NCBI RefSeq assembly: GCF_900240305.1
Contig: NZ_LT964854.1
Span: 1,860,001-1,924,000, forward strand
DNA length: 64,000 bases
Reading direction: 5' to 3'
Origin: Ottowia massiliensis
Lineage (GTDB): Bacteria; Pseudomonadota; Gammaproteobacteria; Burkholderiales; Burkholderiaceae_C
Position 1 is the stretch's first letter. Each line of letters starts with the position of its first letter. The position numbers and the translations under genes were made by a program. The notes below the pieces were generated by a model. That model saw only the letters and a program-made list of their open reading frames with translations. It ran no database searches and was not told the origin of the DNA. Below, one piece after another: positions 1 through 7,949 of the stretch.

Positions 1-1217
1 ACTTCGCCCGCCGAAAAACGGTCGGCCAGATCGGCCACGGCGTCCATCGTGGCGGCGTCGGCGTCGCCCGGGGCCATGCCCAGGCGCTTGAAGGAAAGAT
101 GCACCACGGCCAGGCGCGGGTCGCGGTGGGCCTGCACATTGCGCGCCAGCCAGCGCTGGTAGGGCAGGGCATTCACATCAACCGGCTGCTGCGGCGCCAC
201 GGCGGGCGCGTCTTCGCCCGCCAGCGCGGGCGGCGCAAAGCACGCGGACACGCGCTCCAGCTCGGCTTGCGGAATGGTGTGCGGCGCGCCGTCGTGCTCG
301 ACGATGGCGCGGTATTCGGCCTCCACCGCGTCAATGAAGCTCTGCCCTTCGGCCTTGACCAGTATCTTGATGCGCGCCTTCCACACGTTGTCGCGGCGGC
401 CATAGCGGTTGTAGACGCGGATGATGGCTTCCAGATAGTTCAGGATCTGATCCCAGGGCAAAAACTCGCGCAGCACCGCGCTGATGACCGGCGTGCGCCC
501 CATGCCGCCGCCAGCGCGCACCTTGAAGCCCAGCGCGCCCGCATCGTCTTTCACCAGTTGCAGGCCCACGTCGTACCAGCCCAGCGCCGCGCGGTCCTCG
601 GCCGCGCCGTTCAGGCTCACCTTGAACTTGCGCGGCAGAAAAGCGAATTCGGGATGCAGCGTGCTCCACTGCCGCAGGATTTCGGCGAAGGGGCGCGGAT
701 CGGCCAGCTCATCGGGCGCAATGCCCGCCAGCGCGTCGGTGCAGATATTGCGGATGCAGTTGCCGCTGGTCTGAATGCCGTGCAGCCCCACGGTGGCCAG
801 CAAGTCCATCACGTCGGCGCTCTTGGCCAGCGGAATCCAGTTGTATTGCACGTTGGTGCGCGTGGTGAAGTGGCCGTAGCCGTAGCGCAGCGGCGGCGCA
901 TCCAGCGTCAGCCCCGGCTGGCGGGCCTGCAAGGCGTCTTGCTGGGCCTGCGCCTCGGCAAACAGGCCCGGCTCCGGCTGATCGAACTCGCGCGCCACCC
1001 GCGCCAGCACCCGCATCTGCGCGCTGCTGATTTCGCCATAAGGCACCGCCACGCGCAGCATGGGCGCGTAGCGCTGCACATACCAGCCGTTTTGCAGCCG
1101 CAGCGGCTTGAACTGGTCTTCCGACAGCTCCCCGCGCTGCCAGCGCGAGAGCTGATCGCGAAACTGCGCCGCCCGCTGGCGGATGAGTTGCAAATCGAAT
1201 TCGGTTTTGACGTACAT
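1..1217 (-). CDS. cysI: Sulfite/nitrite reductase hemoprotein (5' part, runs off window)
   Basis: The minus-strand frame from ATG at 1217 stays open to the window edge, giving about 405 N-terminal residues of a protein usually near 570. It begins MYVKTEFDLQLIRQRAAQF and shows the ferredoxin-like repeats and the TSGNCIRNICTD segment (around 781-745) typical of siroheme and [4Fe-4S] sulfite/nitrite reductases. These reduce sulfite to sulfide for cysteine synthesis in the cytoplasm. The cluster-ligand cysteines should lie in the missing C-terminal part. A LysR-type palindrome about 120 bp upstream fits CysB-like control. Sulfite versus nitrite as substrate cannot be told from this half, so the cysI name is the best guess. 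Confidence 0.85.
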   Translation of the reverse strand, partial: MYVKTEFDLQLIRQRAAQFRDQLSRWQRGELSEDQFKPLRLQNGWYVQRYAPMLRVAVPYGEISSAQMRVLARVAREFDQPEPGLFAEAQAQQDALQARQPGLTLDAPPLRYGYGHFTTRTNVQYNWIPLAKSADVMDLLATVGLHGIQTSGNCIRNICTDALAGIAPDELADPRPFAEILRQWSTLHPEFAFLPRKFKVSLNGAAEDRAALGWYDVGLQLVKDDAGALGFKVRAGGGMGRTPVISAVLREFLPWDQILNYLEAIIRVYNRYGRRDNVWKARIKILVKAEGQSFIDAVEAEYRAIVEHDGAPHTIPQAELERVSACFAPPALAGEDAPAVAPQQPVDVNALPYQRWLARNVQAHRDPRLAVVHLSFKRLGMAPGDADAATMDAVADLADRFSAGE

Positions 1218-1336
1218 GGTGGGCTTTGTGGGAAGCAAGCCCGCCCACGGCCTGGCCGCGAGCGGTTTTGCGAAAAAACAAGCCCCGCACTGTAGGCACG
1301 CGCCGCGCCAAAGGGAACGATTTTTTGGTTAGTGCC

Positions 1337-1356
1337 TTATGCGCCAAACGGCATAA
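1337..1356. promoter_or_regulatory. LysR-type (CysB-like) palindrome upstream of cysI
   Basis: TTATGC, 8 bases, then GCATAA form a perfect interrupted palindrome lying 120-140 bp upstream of the cysI start. It has the T-N11-A character of LysR-family binding sites. CysB control of sulfite reductase is known in proteobacteria; its use here is inferred from position and symmetry. Confidence 0.4.
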
Positions 1357-1474
1357 AGCGCCGCCGCCTGCCAACATAGCCCCAGGGTTGGCGGACGTGG
1401 CAGCAGGCAAGGCCGGGCCGGGCGGCGGGTGCATGAGAGCCGGGCCTGAATCGCAGGCGCTGCCCGTCTGGAAG

Positions 1475-1559
1475 CACCAAAAAGAGGAGCTGATTCAGGG
1501 GGCCAAAAATGCCGGTTCCCGCAGTTTCCACCAGGACATCATGCTATGAATGAAGGAGC
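1475..1559 (+). repeat. Dispersed intergenic repeat A, copy 1
   Basis: Near full-length copy in the cysI-gspK gap. It has CAAAAAGAGGAGC at the left, CCACCAGGACATCATGCTAT in the core and AAGGAGC at the right. The family is defined by these three blocks with a variable middle of about 30 bases. Confidence 0.85.
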
Positions 1560-1597
1560 GAAAGTAGCGGCCAGCGTTCCGGCCATGCCTTGCCTGG

Positions 1598-2620
1598 TCA
1601 GTCTTCTTTCAGCCCGGTCAGCGGCTGGCGCTGGCGCCAGAGGACGGTGACGGGCGGATGGCGGCCCTGGCCGCGCTGCACGGCGGCGGTTTCCTGCAAG
1701 GCTACGTCATCCAGCCGCAGGCGGCCCTGCACTTCAAAGAAGCTGGAGAGCACGTCGCACCACTGGGCGGGGCATTCGCGCACTGGCTGCTGTGCGCCGC
1801 CGGCGGCCTGGGCGGCGTCGGCAATGCTTTTGAACGGCCTGGCGGCGCGCGCGGCGGCCATGCGCTGGGCGCTGGCCAGGTCGATGCCGGTGACGGCGTG
1901 GATGACTTCGGCGCTGGCGGTGTTCAGATTGACGGGCGTGCGCTGCGGCAGCAGGGTGATGTGCGGCAGCAGCGCCGCGAGCGTGGCGGGCGGCACGCCC
2001 AGCCAGCCGAGCTGATCGGCGCGCAAGGGCATGGGCGCGGCCAGCGCGGCCTGGCCTTGCTGGGCGGGCTGGGCCAGGGCGCTGGCGGCTTTGTTCAGGT
2101 GTTCGGCGAGGGCGTCCAGCTCATGCGCGGGCAGGCCCAGCAGGGCAAACAGGCGCTCGAAGCGCTGGCGGCTTTGCTGCGCCTCTTGCGGCGGGGCGCC
2201 AGCCTGGGGCACCAGGTGCAGCACGTTCATGCGGGCTTGCAAGTCGGCTATGCCGCCGGAGAGAAAGGCGTCGCGCCCCAGGTCGCTGGTGTCGGCGCCA
2301 GCGGTGAGGAAGGTGGAGATGCGCGCTTCGGCCAGCGGCACGGCCCAAGGCTCGCCCAGGTGGTCGGCCTGGCGGTCGTCGTCCACGCGCAGGATGAGCC
2401 GCCCCCAGTCGAGCGCGCCGCCCAGCAGCCAGGCCGATTGCACGCGCGCGCGCTCGGCCGCTTCCACTTCCACGCCGCGCCATTGCTGCCACATGGCGGC
2501 GGCGGCCAGCGTGGCCACCAGCGCGACGGTGAGCATGGCCGCCAGCAGCGCCGCGCCGCGCTGCGCCGCGCCTGGCCGGGAGACGGCAGCTTCGCTGGCT
2601 GTGAAAGGGCGTTTTTTCAT
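1598..2620 (-). CDS. gspK: Type II secretion minor pseudopilin GspK
   Basis: The 340-residue protein has a basic leader, a prepilin-type segment (RGAALLAAMLTVALVATLAA, residues 21-40) and a large periplasmic domain. Helix-hairpin-helix-like sequence appears near residues 230-265 (PVNLNTASAEVIHAVTGI). GspK caps the pseudopilus tip with GspI and GspJ. Unlike GspG/H/I it lacks a Phe-Thr-Leu-Ile-Glu motif after the glycine; loss of the conserved +5 glutamate is a known GspK property. It is the last gene of the gspG-H-I-J-K series; no gspL, M or N follows, so those genes must lie elsewhere or be absent. Confidence 0.9.
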   Translation of the reverse strand: MKKRPFTASEAAVSRPGAAQRGAALLAAMLTVALVATLAAAAMWQQWRGVEVEAAERARVQSAWLLGGALDWGRLILRVDDDRQADHLGEPWAVPLAEARISTFLTAGADTSDLGRDAFLSGGIADLQARMNVLHLVPQAGAPPQEAQQSRQRFERLFALLGLPAHELDALAEHLNKAASALAQPAQQGQAALAAPMPLRADQLGWLGVPPATLAALLPHITLLPQRTPVNLNTASAEVIHAVTGIDLASAQRMAAARAARPFKSIADAAQAAGGAQQPVRECPAQWCDVLSSFFEVQGRLRLDDVALQETAAVQRGQGRHPPVTVLWRQRQPLTGLKED

Positions 2621-2819
2621 GGGCGGACGGGTTTTTTTGCTGTTGATGGCAGGCGGGTTTCAGGATTTTTTCAAGGCGGGCGCTATTGGACTATTGGAAG
2701 CAGGGCGGGAAAACGGGGCGATTTGAAAAAAGCATTTTGAAAAAGGGCGTTTTGCGCGCGGGTTGCCGCCTTTGCTGCGATTTTTCTTTCCGGGGGTTTC
2801 AAGGGGCTGGATTCAATAT

Positions 2820-3157
2820 TCACATGCCCGCCGTGGGCGTGAAAGTGGGCGAAAGCCAGTCCAGCATCACGGGGCCGGTCAGCGACTGCCCTTCGGCCAG
2901 GGTGAGGTTCAGGCGGATGGCTTCGGGCACGCGCGCCAGCTGCGCTTCGCCCTGGGCGGAGCTGGACAGGGGGTTGAACCAGGCGTTGTCCAGAAAGTAG
3001 TAGAGCTGCCAGTCTTGCAGCGCGGCAATGGCCACGGCCTGCCCGGCGCTGACGGGGCGCTCGGGCGTCTGGCTCCAGCCTTGCGCGGCCTGCCAGGCGC
3101 TGGCCCATTCGTTCCAGGTGCGCACGGGGTGCGATTGCCAGCGCCACCACTGGCCGC
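2820..3157 (-). CDS. gspJ: Type II secretion pseudopilin GspJ, C-terminal part (broken by artefact)
   Basis: The minus-strand frame reads on from WWRWQSHPVRTWNEW through LQDWQLYYFLDNAWFNP to VMLDWLSPTFTPTAGM and stop. This is the C-terminal half of GspJ, a minor pseudopilin of the tip complex. It lies exactly between gspK and the GspJ N-terminal piece. The frame is lost upstream of about 3157, where the sequence folds back on itself. The break looks like a sequence error, so the real gene is probably intact, with a middle stretch missing from this assembly. Confidence 0.7.
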
Positions 3158-3350
3158 TTGTGGCGCTGGCAATCGCACCCCGTGCGCACCTGGAACGAAT
3201 GGGCCAGCGCCTGGCAGGCCGCGCANGGGAGCGTGTGTGGGCGGTGACGTCGGGACGTGGCGGGGAACCGAGAGTGCAGTACAGTCTTTTGTTGTATTTT
3301 TTTGTTAAGGGAGCCGGGCCCCCCCGAACTTTACCCGGGTAGGTCGTCGG
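3082..3350. other. Fold-back palindrome, N base and low-quality join (assembly artefact)
   Basis: Bases 3082-3147 and 3160-3225 are perfect reverse complements (66 bp arms, 12-base loop). The right arm stops precisely at the N at 3226. The next roughly 120 bases are out of character: odd composition, a TTTTTTTGTTAAG-like run and a run of C. They break gspJ. Chimeric fold-back reads or a bad contig join give exactly this picture. Confidence 0.85.
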
Positions 3351-3675
3351 CCGCGGTAGGTTGTTTATAGGGGCCAGGATTGCCGGATGGGCTGCCGGAT
3401 GGGTTGCCCGGGGGCGTTTGCGGGCTGGCCGGCGGGGCTGCGGCGGCGGCCAGTTGCTGGGGCCAGACCATCATGGCGTCCAGATCGGCGTGCCACTGCG
3501 CGAAGGCCGCTTGCAGCGCCAGCGTGCCGTCGGCATGCGCGCGCGCCCTTTCTTGCGCGCGCGTCATGCCGTCGATGGCCTGCCAGCTCATGACGGCCAT
3601 GACGGCCATGATGGCCAGCGCCACCAGCACTTCGATCAGGGTGAACCCCCGGCAGGGTTGCATGCGGGCCGCCAT
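3331..3675 (-). CDS. gspJ: Type II secretion pseudopilin GspJ, N-terminal part (broken by artefact)
   Basis: The frame starts at ATG 3675, 8 bases after the gspI stop, with the prepilin peptidase site CRG then FTLIEVLVALAIMAVM (residues 8-26). A helix follows with QAIDGMTRAQERARAHADGTLALQAAFAQWHADLDAM, typical of GspJ. A Pro/Gly/Ser-rich stretch (PPASPQTPPGNPSG) follows, and the frame ends in the low-quality join. The last residues before 3331 are probably not genuine. Together with the piece at 2820-3157 this makes one GspJ of about 200 or more residues. Confidence 0.75.
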   Translation of the reverse strand: MAARMQPCRGFTLIEVLVALAIMAVMAVMSWQAIDGMTRAQERARAHADGTLALQAAFAQWHADLDAMMVWPQQLAAAAAPPASPQTPPGNPSGSPSGNPGPYKQPTAADDLPG

Positions 3676-3683
3676 CGCTTGCC

Positions 3684-4100
3684 TCAGTAACGCCCGATGA
3701 GCGTGGAAACCTGCACCACCGTGAGCTGCTGCTGGCGCACGATGGCCTCGACGCGGCGGAAGTTGGGGTTGGGCGTGGCGCGCACGGCCAGCGTGACTTC
3801 AAACGCCTGCCCGGCCTGCTCGCAAGCCAGCGTGCTGTCGCCCGCGCCGGGAAACTGGCGCGTGAGCTTGAGTTCGATCAGCGCGTTTTCGGCGCAGATT
3901 TGCCCCAGCATCACGCGACTTTGCCGCGCCGCGTTGTCCGCGAGCGCGCCGGCGGCCTTCAGCCCCGCCACCAGCGCGATGGCGGTGATGGACAGGGCCA
4001 CCATCACCTCCACCAGCGTGAAGCCGCCGCAGACCGCTCTTTTGCCGCGAGTGAGGGCGAATGCAGGCATGGCCGGGCCTCGTTCAGGGCTGGCGCGCAT
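3684..4100 (-). CDS. gspI: Type II secretion minor pseudopilin GspI
   Basis: The 138-residue protein has prepilin cleavage motif CGG then FTLVEVMVALSITAIALVAG, including the conserved +5 glutamate. The C-terminal part ends RRVEAIVRQQQLTVVQVSTLIGRY. GspI nucleates the tip complex with GspJ and GspK. From ATG 4100 the gene overlaps gspH by 17 bases. A second ATG at 4070 gives a shorter, more usual leader and could be the true start. Gene order G-H-I-J-K supports the call. Confidence 0.88.
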   Translation of the reverse strand: MRASPERGPAMPAFALTRGKRAVCGGFTLVEVMVALSITAIALVAGLKAAGALADNAARQSRVMLGQICAENALIELKLTRQFPGAGDSTLACEQAGQAFEVTLAVRATPNPNFRRVEAIVRQQQLTVVQVSTLIGRY

Positions 4101-4566
4101 CGGCTGGGCCGCCCAGGGCGCTCACGGCAAAGGGGCGCAGCCCGTCGGTGGCCACTTGCAGCGTGGCCGGGCTGCCCGCGCGGTGCAGCGCCACGGCCTG
4201 CGGGCCGATGATGGGGTCAGGCCCCAGCAGCAGCGCCGCGTTGCCCTGCGCGGCGGTGGCTGCGTCCAGCCACTGCGTGGGCCAGGGGCTGCCGCCGGGC
4301 GGCACGCCTTCAAACACAAAGCCTTGCGCGGCGGGCCGCCAGGTCACTGCCACCCCCGTGGCGCGCGAGAGGGCGCGGGCCGATTCCAGCAGCGCCGCCA
4401 GCCGCGCTGCGTCGCGCTCCAGCGCCGAAGCCGCGCTGTCGCGCAGCGCAATGGCCGCCAGCGAAACGCCCAGCGCGATCACGGCGACGGTGACCACCAG
4501 CTCGATGAGGGTAAAGCCCCGGCTGCGGCAGTGCGCGTGTTCGGCGGGCATGCGGTTGGGCATCAA
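4084..4566 (-). CDS. gspH: Type II secretion minor pseudopilin GspH
   Basis: The 160-residue protein has a short basic leader ending CRSRG, then FTLIELVVTVAVIALGVSLA. The globular domain carries GVAVTWRPAAQGFVFEGVPP and ends DGLRPFAVSALGGPADARQP. GspH is the minor pseudopilin linking tip and major pilin shaft. It is separated from gspG by 105 bp that contain a repeat A copy, unusual within a tight secretion operon. Confidence 0.85.
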   Translation of the reverse strand: MMPNRMPAEHAHCRSRGFTLIELVVTVAVIALGVSLAAIALRDSAASALERDAARLAALLESARALSRATGVAVTWRPAAQGFVFEGVPPGGSPWPTQWLDAATAAQGNAALLLGPDPIIGPQAVALHRAGSPATLQVATDGLRPFAVSALGGPADARQP

Positions 4567-4573
4567 GATTGGG

Positions 4574-4657
4574 CCTCAAAAAGAGGAGCGAATTCAGGCC
4601 GCTGAAAAGGCATCTCGCGCAGATTCCTCTAGGACATCATGCTATGGAACCAGGAGC
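4574..4657 (+). repeat. Dispersed intergenic repeat A, copy 2 (inside the gsp operon)
   Basis: CTCAAAAAGAGGAGCGAATT at the left, TAGGACATCATGCTAT in the core and CAGGAGC at the right. This copy fills nearly the whole gap between gspG and gspH, which are transcribed together on the minus strand, so it is probably carried in the mRNA. Confidence 0.85.
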
Positions 4658-4671
4658 AAAAATATGCCTTC

Positions 4672-5154
4672 TTACTGCCAGCTGCCAATGTCGGCGTCGC
4701 GCCCCTCGCCGCCGCTTTTGCCGTCGGCGCCAAAGCTCATCACGTCCACCTCGCCCTTGACGCCCGGGTTCAGGTACTGATACGGGTTGCCCCACGGGTC
4801 ATTGGGCAGCTTTTCCAGGTACACGCGCCAGTTGCGCGGCTCGGGCGGCGCGCTGGGGCGGGCGATGAGCGCCTGCAAGCCCTGCTCGGCGGTGGGGTAG
4901 CGCAGGTTGTCCAGCTTGTAGAGCTTGAGCGCCTGCACGATGTTGTTCACGTCCGTGCGGGCGGCGGTGGCGCGCGCGTCGTCCGTGCGGTCCAGCAAAT
5001 TGGGCACGATCAGCGCGCCCAGCACGCCAATGATGACCAGCACCACCATCAGCTCGATCAGGGTGAAGCCAGCCCCGCGCTGGCGGGCGCGGGAACGGGC
5101 GCTGAGATGGGCGCGGGAACAGGTGCGGGAAAGGGCGGAAAAGGCAGTGTTCAT
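4672..5154 (-). CDS. gspG: Type II secretion major pseudopilin GspG
   Basis: From ATG 5154 the protein has 160 residues. Prepilin site RGAG then FTLIELMVVLVIIGVLGALI (residues 30-49), followed by VPNLLDRTDDARATAARTDV, is the GspG hallmark. The C-terminal segment LPNDPWGNPYQYLNPG and DVMSFGADGKSGGEGRDADIGSWQ holds the calcium-binding loop. GspG forms the pseudopilus shaft. The frame stays open further upstream (to 5565), but that region covers the divergent gspC and lacks pilin character. The 29-residue leader is longer than usual; an internal start is possible. Confidence 0.92.
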   Translation of the reverse strand: MNTAFSALSRTCSRAHLSARSRARQRGAGFTLIELMVVLVIIGVLGALIVPNLLDRTDDARATAARTDVNNIVQALKLYKLDNLRYPTAEQGLQALIARPSAPPEPRNWRVYLEKLPNDPWGNPYQYLNPGVKGEVDVMSFGADGKSGGEGRDADIGSWQ

Positions 5155-5357
5155 AAGCGAAAAAGCGCCGCAGCGCACGCCTGGAGCAGGGCGGAAGTGC
5201 ACCCAAAGCGGGCCGGGAATCAGCCGGAAACGGATCAGAAAAGAAGGCCGCGAACAGACGGCGGACGGGCCGCCATCAAGAGTGCGCTCAATGATAATCG
5301 GCGCATGTCTTTGCCCCTGTTCAGGAGCGCCGCCCGCCGGTCTCCGTATTTTTCCTG

Positions 5358-5816
5358 ATGGCACGCCCGGCGCTGAACCGATTCGCCCCCGCCCTGGCCG
5401 CGCTGCTGCTGTGGGCGCTGGCCGCTGGCAGCGCGCTGTACTGGGCGCTGCACGCTGCCAGCAGCGCCCCGCCCGCTGCGGCCGCCACAGCCGCGCCCGG
5501 CCTGCCCCCGCTTGACGCGCAGGCCGTGGCCCGTGGCCTGGGTGCGGCAGATGACGCCCCGCCAACGGTTCAGGCCGCGCCGCCTGACGCCCGCTATGCG
5601 CTGGCGGGCGTGGTCGCTCACGGCAGCGAACGCGGCGCGGCGCTCATTGCCGAACAGGGCCAGCCCCCCAAGCCCTACCGCGTGGGCGCGAAGCTGCCCG
5701 GCGGCTGGACGCTGCAAGCCGTCTTGCGCCGCAGCGCGGTTCTGGACGCGGGCGATGGCCGCCAGATGCGCCTGCAAATGCCCGAACCCGCCCCGCCCGC
5801 GCGCCGCGCGCCCTGA
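5358..5816 (+). CDS. gspC: Type II secretion protein GspC (short form)
   Basis: The 152-residue protein has an N-terminal membrane helix (APALAALLLWALAAGSALYWAL, residues about 10-31) and an Ala/Pro linker. A homology-region domain follows (RYALAGVVAHGSERGAALIAEQGQPPKPYRVGAKLPGGWTL). GspC links the inner-membrane platform to the GspD secretin. It is about half the length of classical GspC because there is no PDZ domain, common in this group. It is transcribed divergently from gspG across a 203 bp gap. Confidence 0.85.
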   Translation: MARPALNRFAPALAALLLWALAAGSALYWALHAASSAPPAAAATAAPGLPPLDAQAVARGLGAADDAPPTVQAAPPDARYALAGVVAHGSERGAALIAEQGQPPKPYRVGAKLPGGWTLQAVLRRSAVLDAGDGRQMRLQMPEPAPPARRAP

Positions 5817-5981
5817 CGCCCCTTACGGTCAGATCATGAACAGGCGCCTGGCCCGCAGGCCATGGTGAAATGGGCGCAGGCCGCTATTGATTCAAGAGCG
5901 AAACGCATCTGCCGGGCCGGGCGCAGGGGCGCGGCGGCCTGGGGAAAAGCGGCGGCCGGGCGCGCCTGATAATCCGCCGCC

Positions 5982-6884
5982 ATGCGAGTGCGCTTTACCA
6001 AAATGCAAGGGGCGGGCAACGATTTCGTGGTGCTTGACGAAACGGCCGCGCCGCTGAACCTGACGGCGGATCAATACCGTTTTCTGGCCGACCGCCACTT
6101 TGGCGTGGGGGCCGACCAGATTCTGAGCGTGCGGCCCGCGCCCGCGCCGGACGTGGATTTCGAATACGTCATCCACAACGCCGATGGCGGCGAGGTGGAG
6201 CACTGCGGCAACGGCGCGCGCTGCTTTGTGCGCTACGTGCGCGGGCAGGGGCTGACGGCCCGCAACCCTGTGCGCGTGAAAGTGAAAAACGGCGTGATCG
6301 AACTGGCCGAGCAGCCTGATGGTCGCGTGCGCGTGAACATGGGCGCGCCGGTGTTTGATCTGCCCCGCGTGCCTTTCGATTCCGCAGGACTGACGCCGCT
6401 GGCCGAGGGCGGCTGGCAGGTGTGGCCGCTGGCGCTGAAGCAGGCGGGCGGGCGCGGCGCGGCGTGCATGGTTTCTGTCGCCGTGCTGTCCATGGGCAAT
6501 CCGCACGCCGTGCAGGTGGTGGCGCAGGCAGATACCGCCCCCGTGGCCGAGCAAGGCCCGCTGATTGAAACGCACCCGGCCTTTCCGCGCCGCGTCAATG
6601 CAGGGTTCATGCAGGTGCTGGATCGCCGCCAGATCCGTCTGCGCGTGTGGGAGCGCGGCGCTGGCGAAACGCTGGCCTGCGGCACCGGCGCTTGCGCCGC
6701 CGTGGTGGCGGGCCGCCGCCTGGGCCTGCTGGATGAGCGGGTGGATGTGCACGCGCGCGGCGGCCTGCTGACCATTGAATGGGCAGGCGGCGAGCGCGAT
6801 GCCGTGTTCCTGACCGGCCCGGCGCAAACCGTGTTTCACGGCGAAATCGATCTTCCCGGCGCGCCGCAGCCGCCCGCGCGCTGA
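5982..6884 (+). CDS. dapF: Diaminopimelate epimerase
   Basis: The 300-residue enzyme converts LL- to meso-diaminopimelate for lysine and peptidoglycan synthesis. The start MRVRFTKMQGAGNDFVVLDE is diagnostic. The two catalytic cysteines are C75 (EHCGNGARCF) and C233 (ETLACGTGACAA). The substrate motif MGNPHAVQVV is present near 171. A small insertion relative to the E. coli protein sits around residues 152-165 (KQAGGRGAAC). The next gene starts 22 bp downstream, as dapF and DUF484 genes often do. Confidence 0.97.
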   Translation: MRVRFTKMQGAGNDFVVLDETAAPLNLTADQYRFLADRHFGVGADQILSVRPAPAPDVDFEYVIHNADGGEVEHCGNGARCFVRYVRGQGLTARNPVRVKVKNGVIELAEQPDGRVRVNMGAPVFDLPRVPFDSAGLTPLAEGGWQVWPLALKQAGGRGAACMVSVAVLSMGNPHAVQVVAQADTAPVAEQGPLIETHPAFPRRVNAGFMQVLDRRQIRLRVWERGAGETLACGTGACAAVVAGRRLGLLDERVDVHARGGLLTIEWAGGERDAVFLTGPAQTVFHGEIDLPGAPQPPAR

Positions 6885-6906
6885 CGGGAAAAAAGGAAAA
6901 CCCGAG

Positions 6907-7614
6907 ATGACCGAAAACCACAACCCCCATCCTGAAGTGCATGACGGCGTGGACGAAAACGCCATCGCCCAGTACCTGCTGGCCGAACCCGGCTTTTTCG
7001 AGCGCCATGCCGAGCTGCTCACCCGCGTGCAGCTGGCCAGCCCCAACGGCGGGCGCACCATCAGCCTGCAAGAGCGCCAGGCCGAGGCCCTGCGCGAAAA
7101 AATCGCCCTGCTGGAGCGCCGCCTGATGGAGATGGTGCGCTACGGCAACGAAAACATGCTGATTGCCGACAAGCTCCAGCGCTGGGCGCGGCAGCTGTTT
7201 CTCGCGCACCGGCCCATTGATCTGCCCGCCGTCATGGTCAGCGAGCTTCAGGCGCAGTTCGGCGTGCCCCAGGTCGCCCTCAAGGCGTGGGAGGTGGCCA
7301 GCGTCTATGCGGGCGAACCTTTCGCGCAGGGCGTCAGCGATGACGTGAAGAGCCTGGCCGCCTCGCTGGCCGCGCCTTATTGCGGCGTGAACACCGGCTT
7401 TGATGCCGTGCAGTGGCTGCCCGCGCCGCAGGAAGCGGCCTCGCTGGCGCTGCTGCCGTTGCGCAAGCCAGGCGCGAGCCAGGGCGCTTTTGGCTTGCTC
7501 ATCCTCGCCTCGCCCGACAGCCACCGCTATGAAGCGGGCATGGCCACGGATTTTCTGGAGCGCATCAGCGAAATTGCCAGCGCAGCGCTCTCGCGGCTGC
7601 GCGATGAGGACTGA
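6907..7614 (+). CDS. DUF484 family protein
   Basis: The 235-residue protein has the DUF484 pattern. The N-terminal helix is VDENAIAQYLLAEPGFFERHAELLTRVQLASP, with ISLQERQAEALREKIALLERRLMEMV next. A GAF-like half ends LASPDSHRYEAGMATDFLERISEIASAALSRL. The function of the family is not established. It usually sits between dapF and xerC; here dapF precedes it but no xerC follows. A strong purine-rich site (AAAAAAGGAAAACCCGAG) precedes ATG 6907. Confidence 0.85.
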   Translation: MTENHNPHPEVHDGVDENAIAQYLLAEPGFFERHAELLTRVQLASPNGGRTISLQERQAEALREKIALLERRLMEMVRYGNENMLIADKLQRWARQLFLAHRPIDLPAVMVSELQAQFGVPQVALKAWEVASVYAGEPFAQGVSDDVKSLAASLAAPYCGVNTGFDAVQWLPAPQEAASLALLPLRKPGASQGAFGLLILASPDSHRYEAGMATDFLERISEIASAALSRLRDED

Positions 7615-7700
7615 CGGGCGCGTGCGCCAGGCAGCGGCCCGGCGCGTGAACCCGCCCGCCCGAAGGCCCGCCCGTGCGGCAGGCAGTTTCTGCCGGGCGG

Positions 7701-7785
7701 CATCAGAAACAGGAGCGAATTTGTAGGGGTCAAAAGGCCACTCCGCGCTGCATCCACCAAGACATCTTGCTACGAATAGCGGAGC
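7701..7785 (+). repeat. Dispersed intergenic repeat A, copy 3
   Basis: ATCAGAAACAGGAGCGAATT at the left, CCACCAAGACATCTTGCTAC in the core and GGAGC at the right. It sits between the DUF484 gene and gltS. The rest of the 335 bp gap holds one copy of motif B and the probable gltS leader. Confidence 0.75.
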
Positions 7786-7875
7786 AGAAATGGCGCGGCG
7801 CGTTCAGCCCCGCGCGCATGCCGCCTTGCCATGAAGGGCTGCAGGCCGGGGGCGCACTTTCGCGCCATGGACAAA

Positions 7876-7892
7876 CTGTGAACAGGTTCTCA
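7876..7892 (-). repeat. Motif B copy (TGAGAACCTGTTCACAG)
   Basis: A 17-base near-palindrome, read on the minus strand, about 60 bp upstream of gltS. It differs at two positions from the copy at 58481. Confidence 0.5.
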
Positions 7893-7949
7893 AGTCTTTG
7901 CTCCCAAATGTGACAATCGCCGCTTTTCACTGCAACCGATGAAAGGGAA

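Noticed and set aside
99..1295. A 398-codon plus-strand frame at the window start
   Set aside because: Antisense to the sulfite reductase gene, whose minus-strand frame is open from 1217 to the edge with recognisable motifs.
3082..3225. Large hairpin as a natural cruciform or terminator
   Set aside because: It disrupts a conserved gene and stops at an N followed by low-quality sequence, so an assembly artefact is more likely.
5155..5565. Longer gspG product using the ATG at 5565
   Set aside because: The extra 137 residues are low-complexity and overlap the divergent gspC; the prepilin leader begins near 5154.
5862..5906. Possible rearranged repeat A fragment before dapF (GTGAAATGGGCGC, then CTATTGATTCAAGAGCG)
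   Set aside because: The two pieces match opposite orientations of the family and are too short to call.
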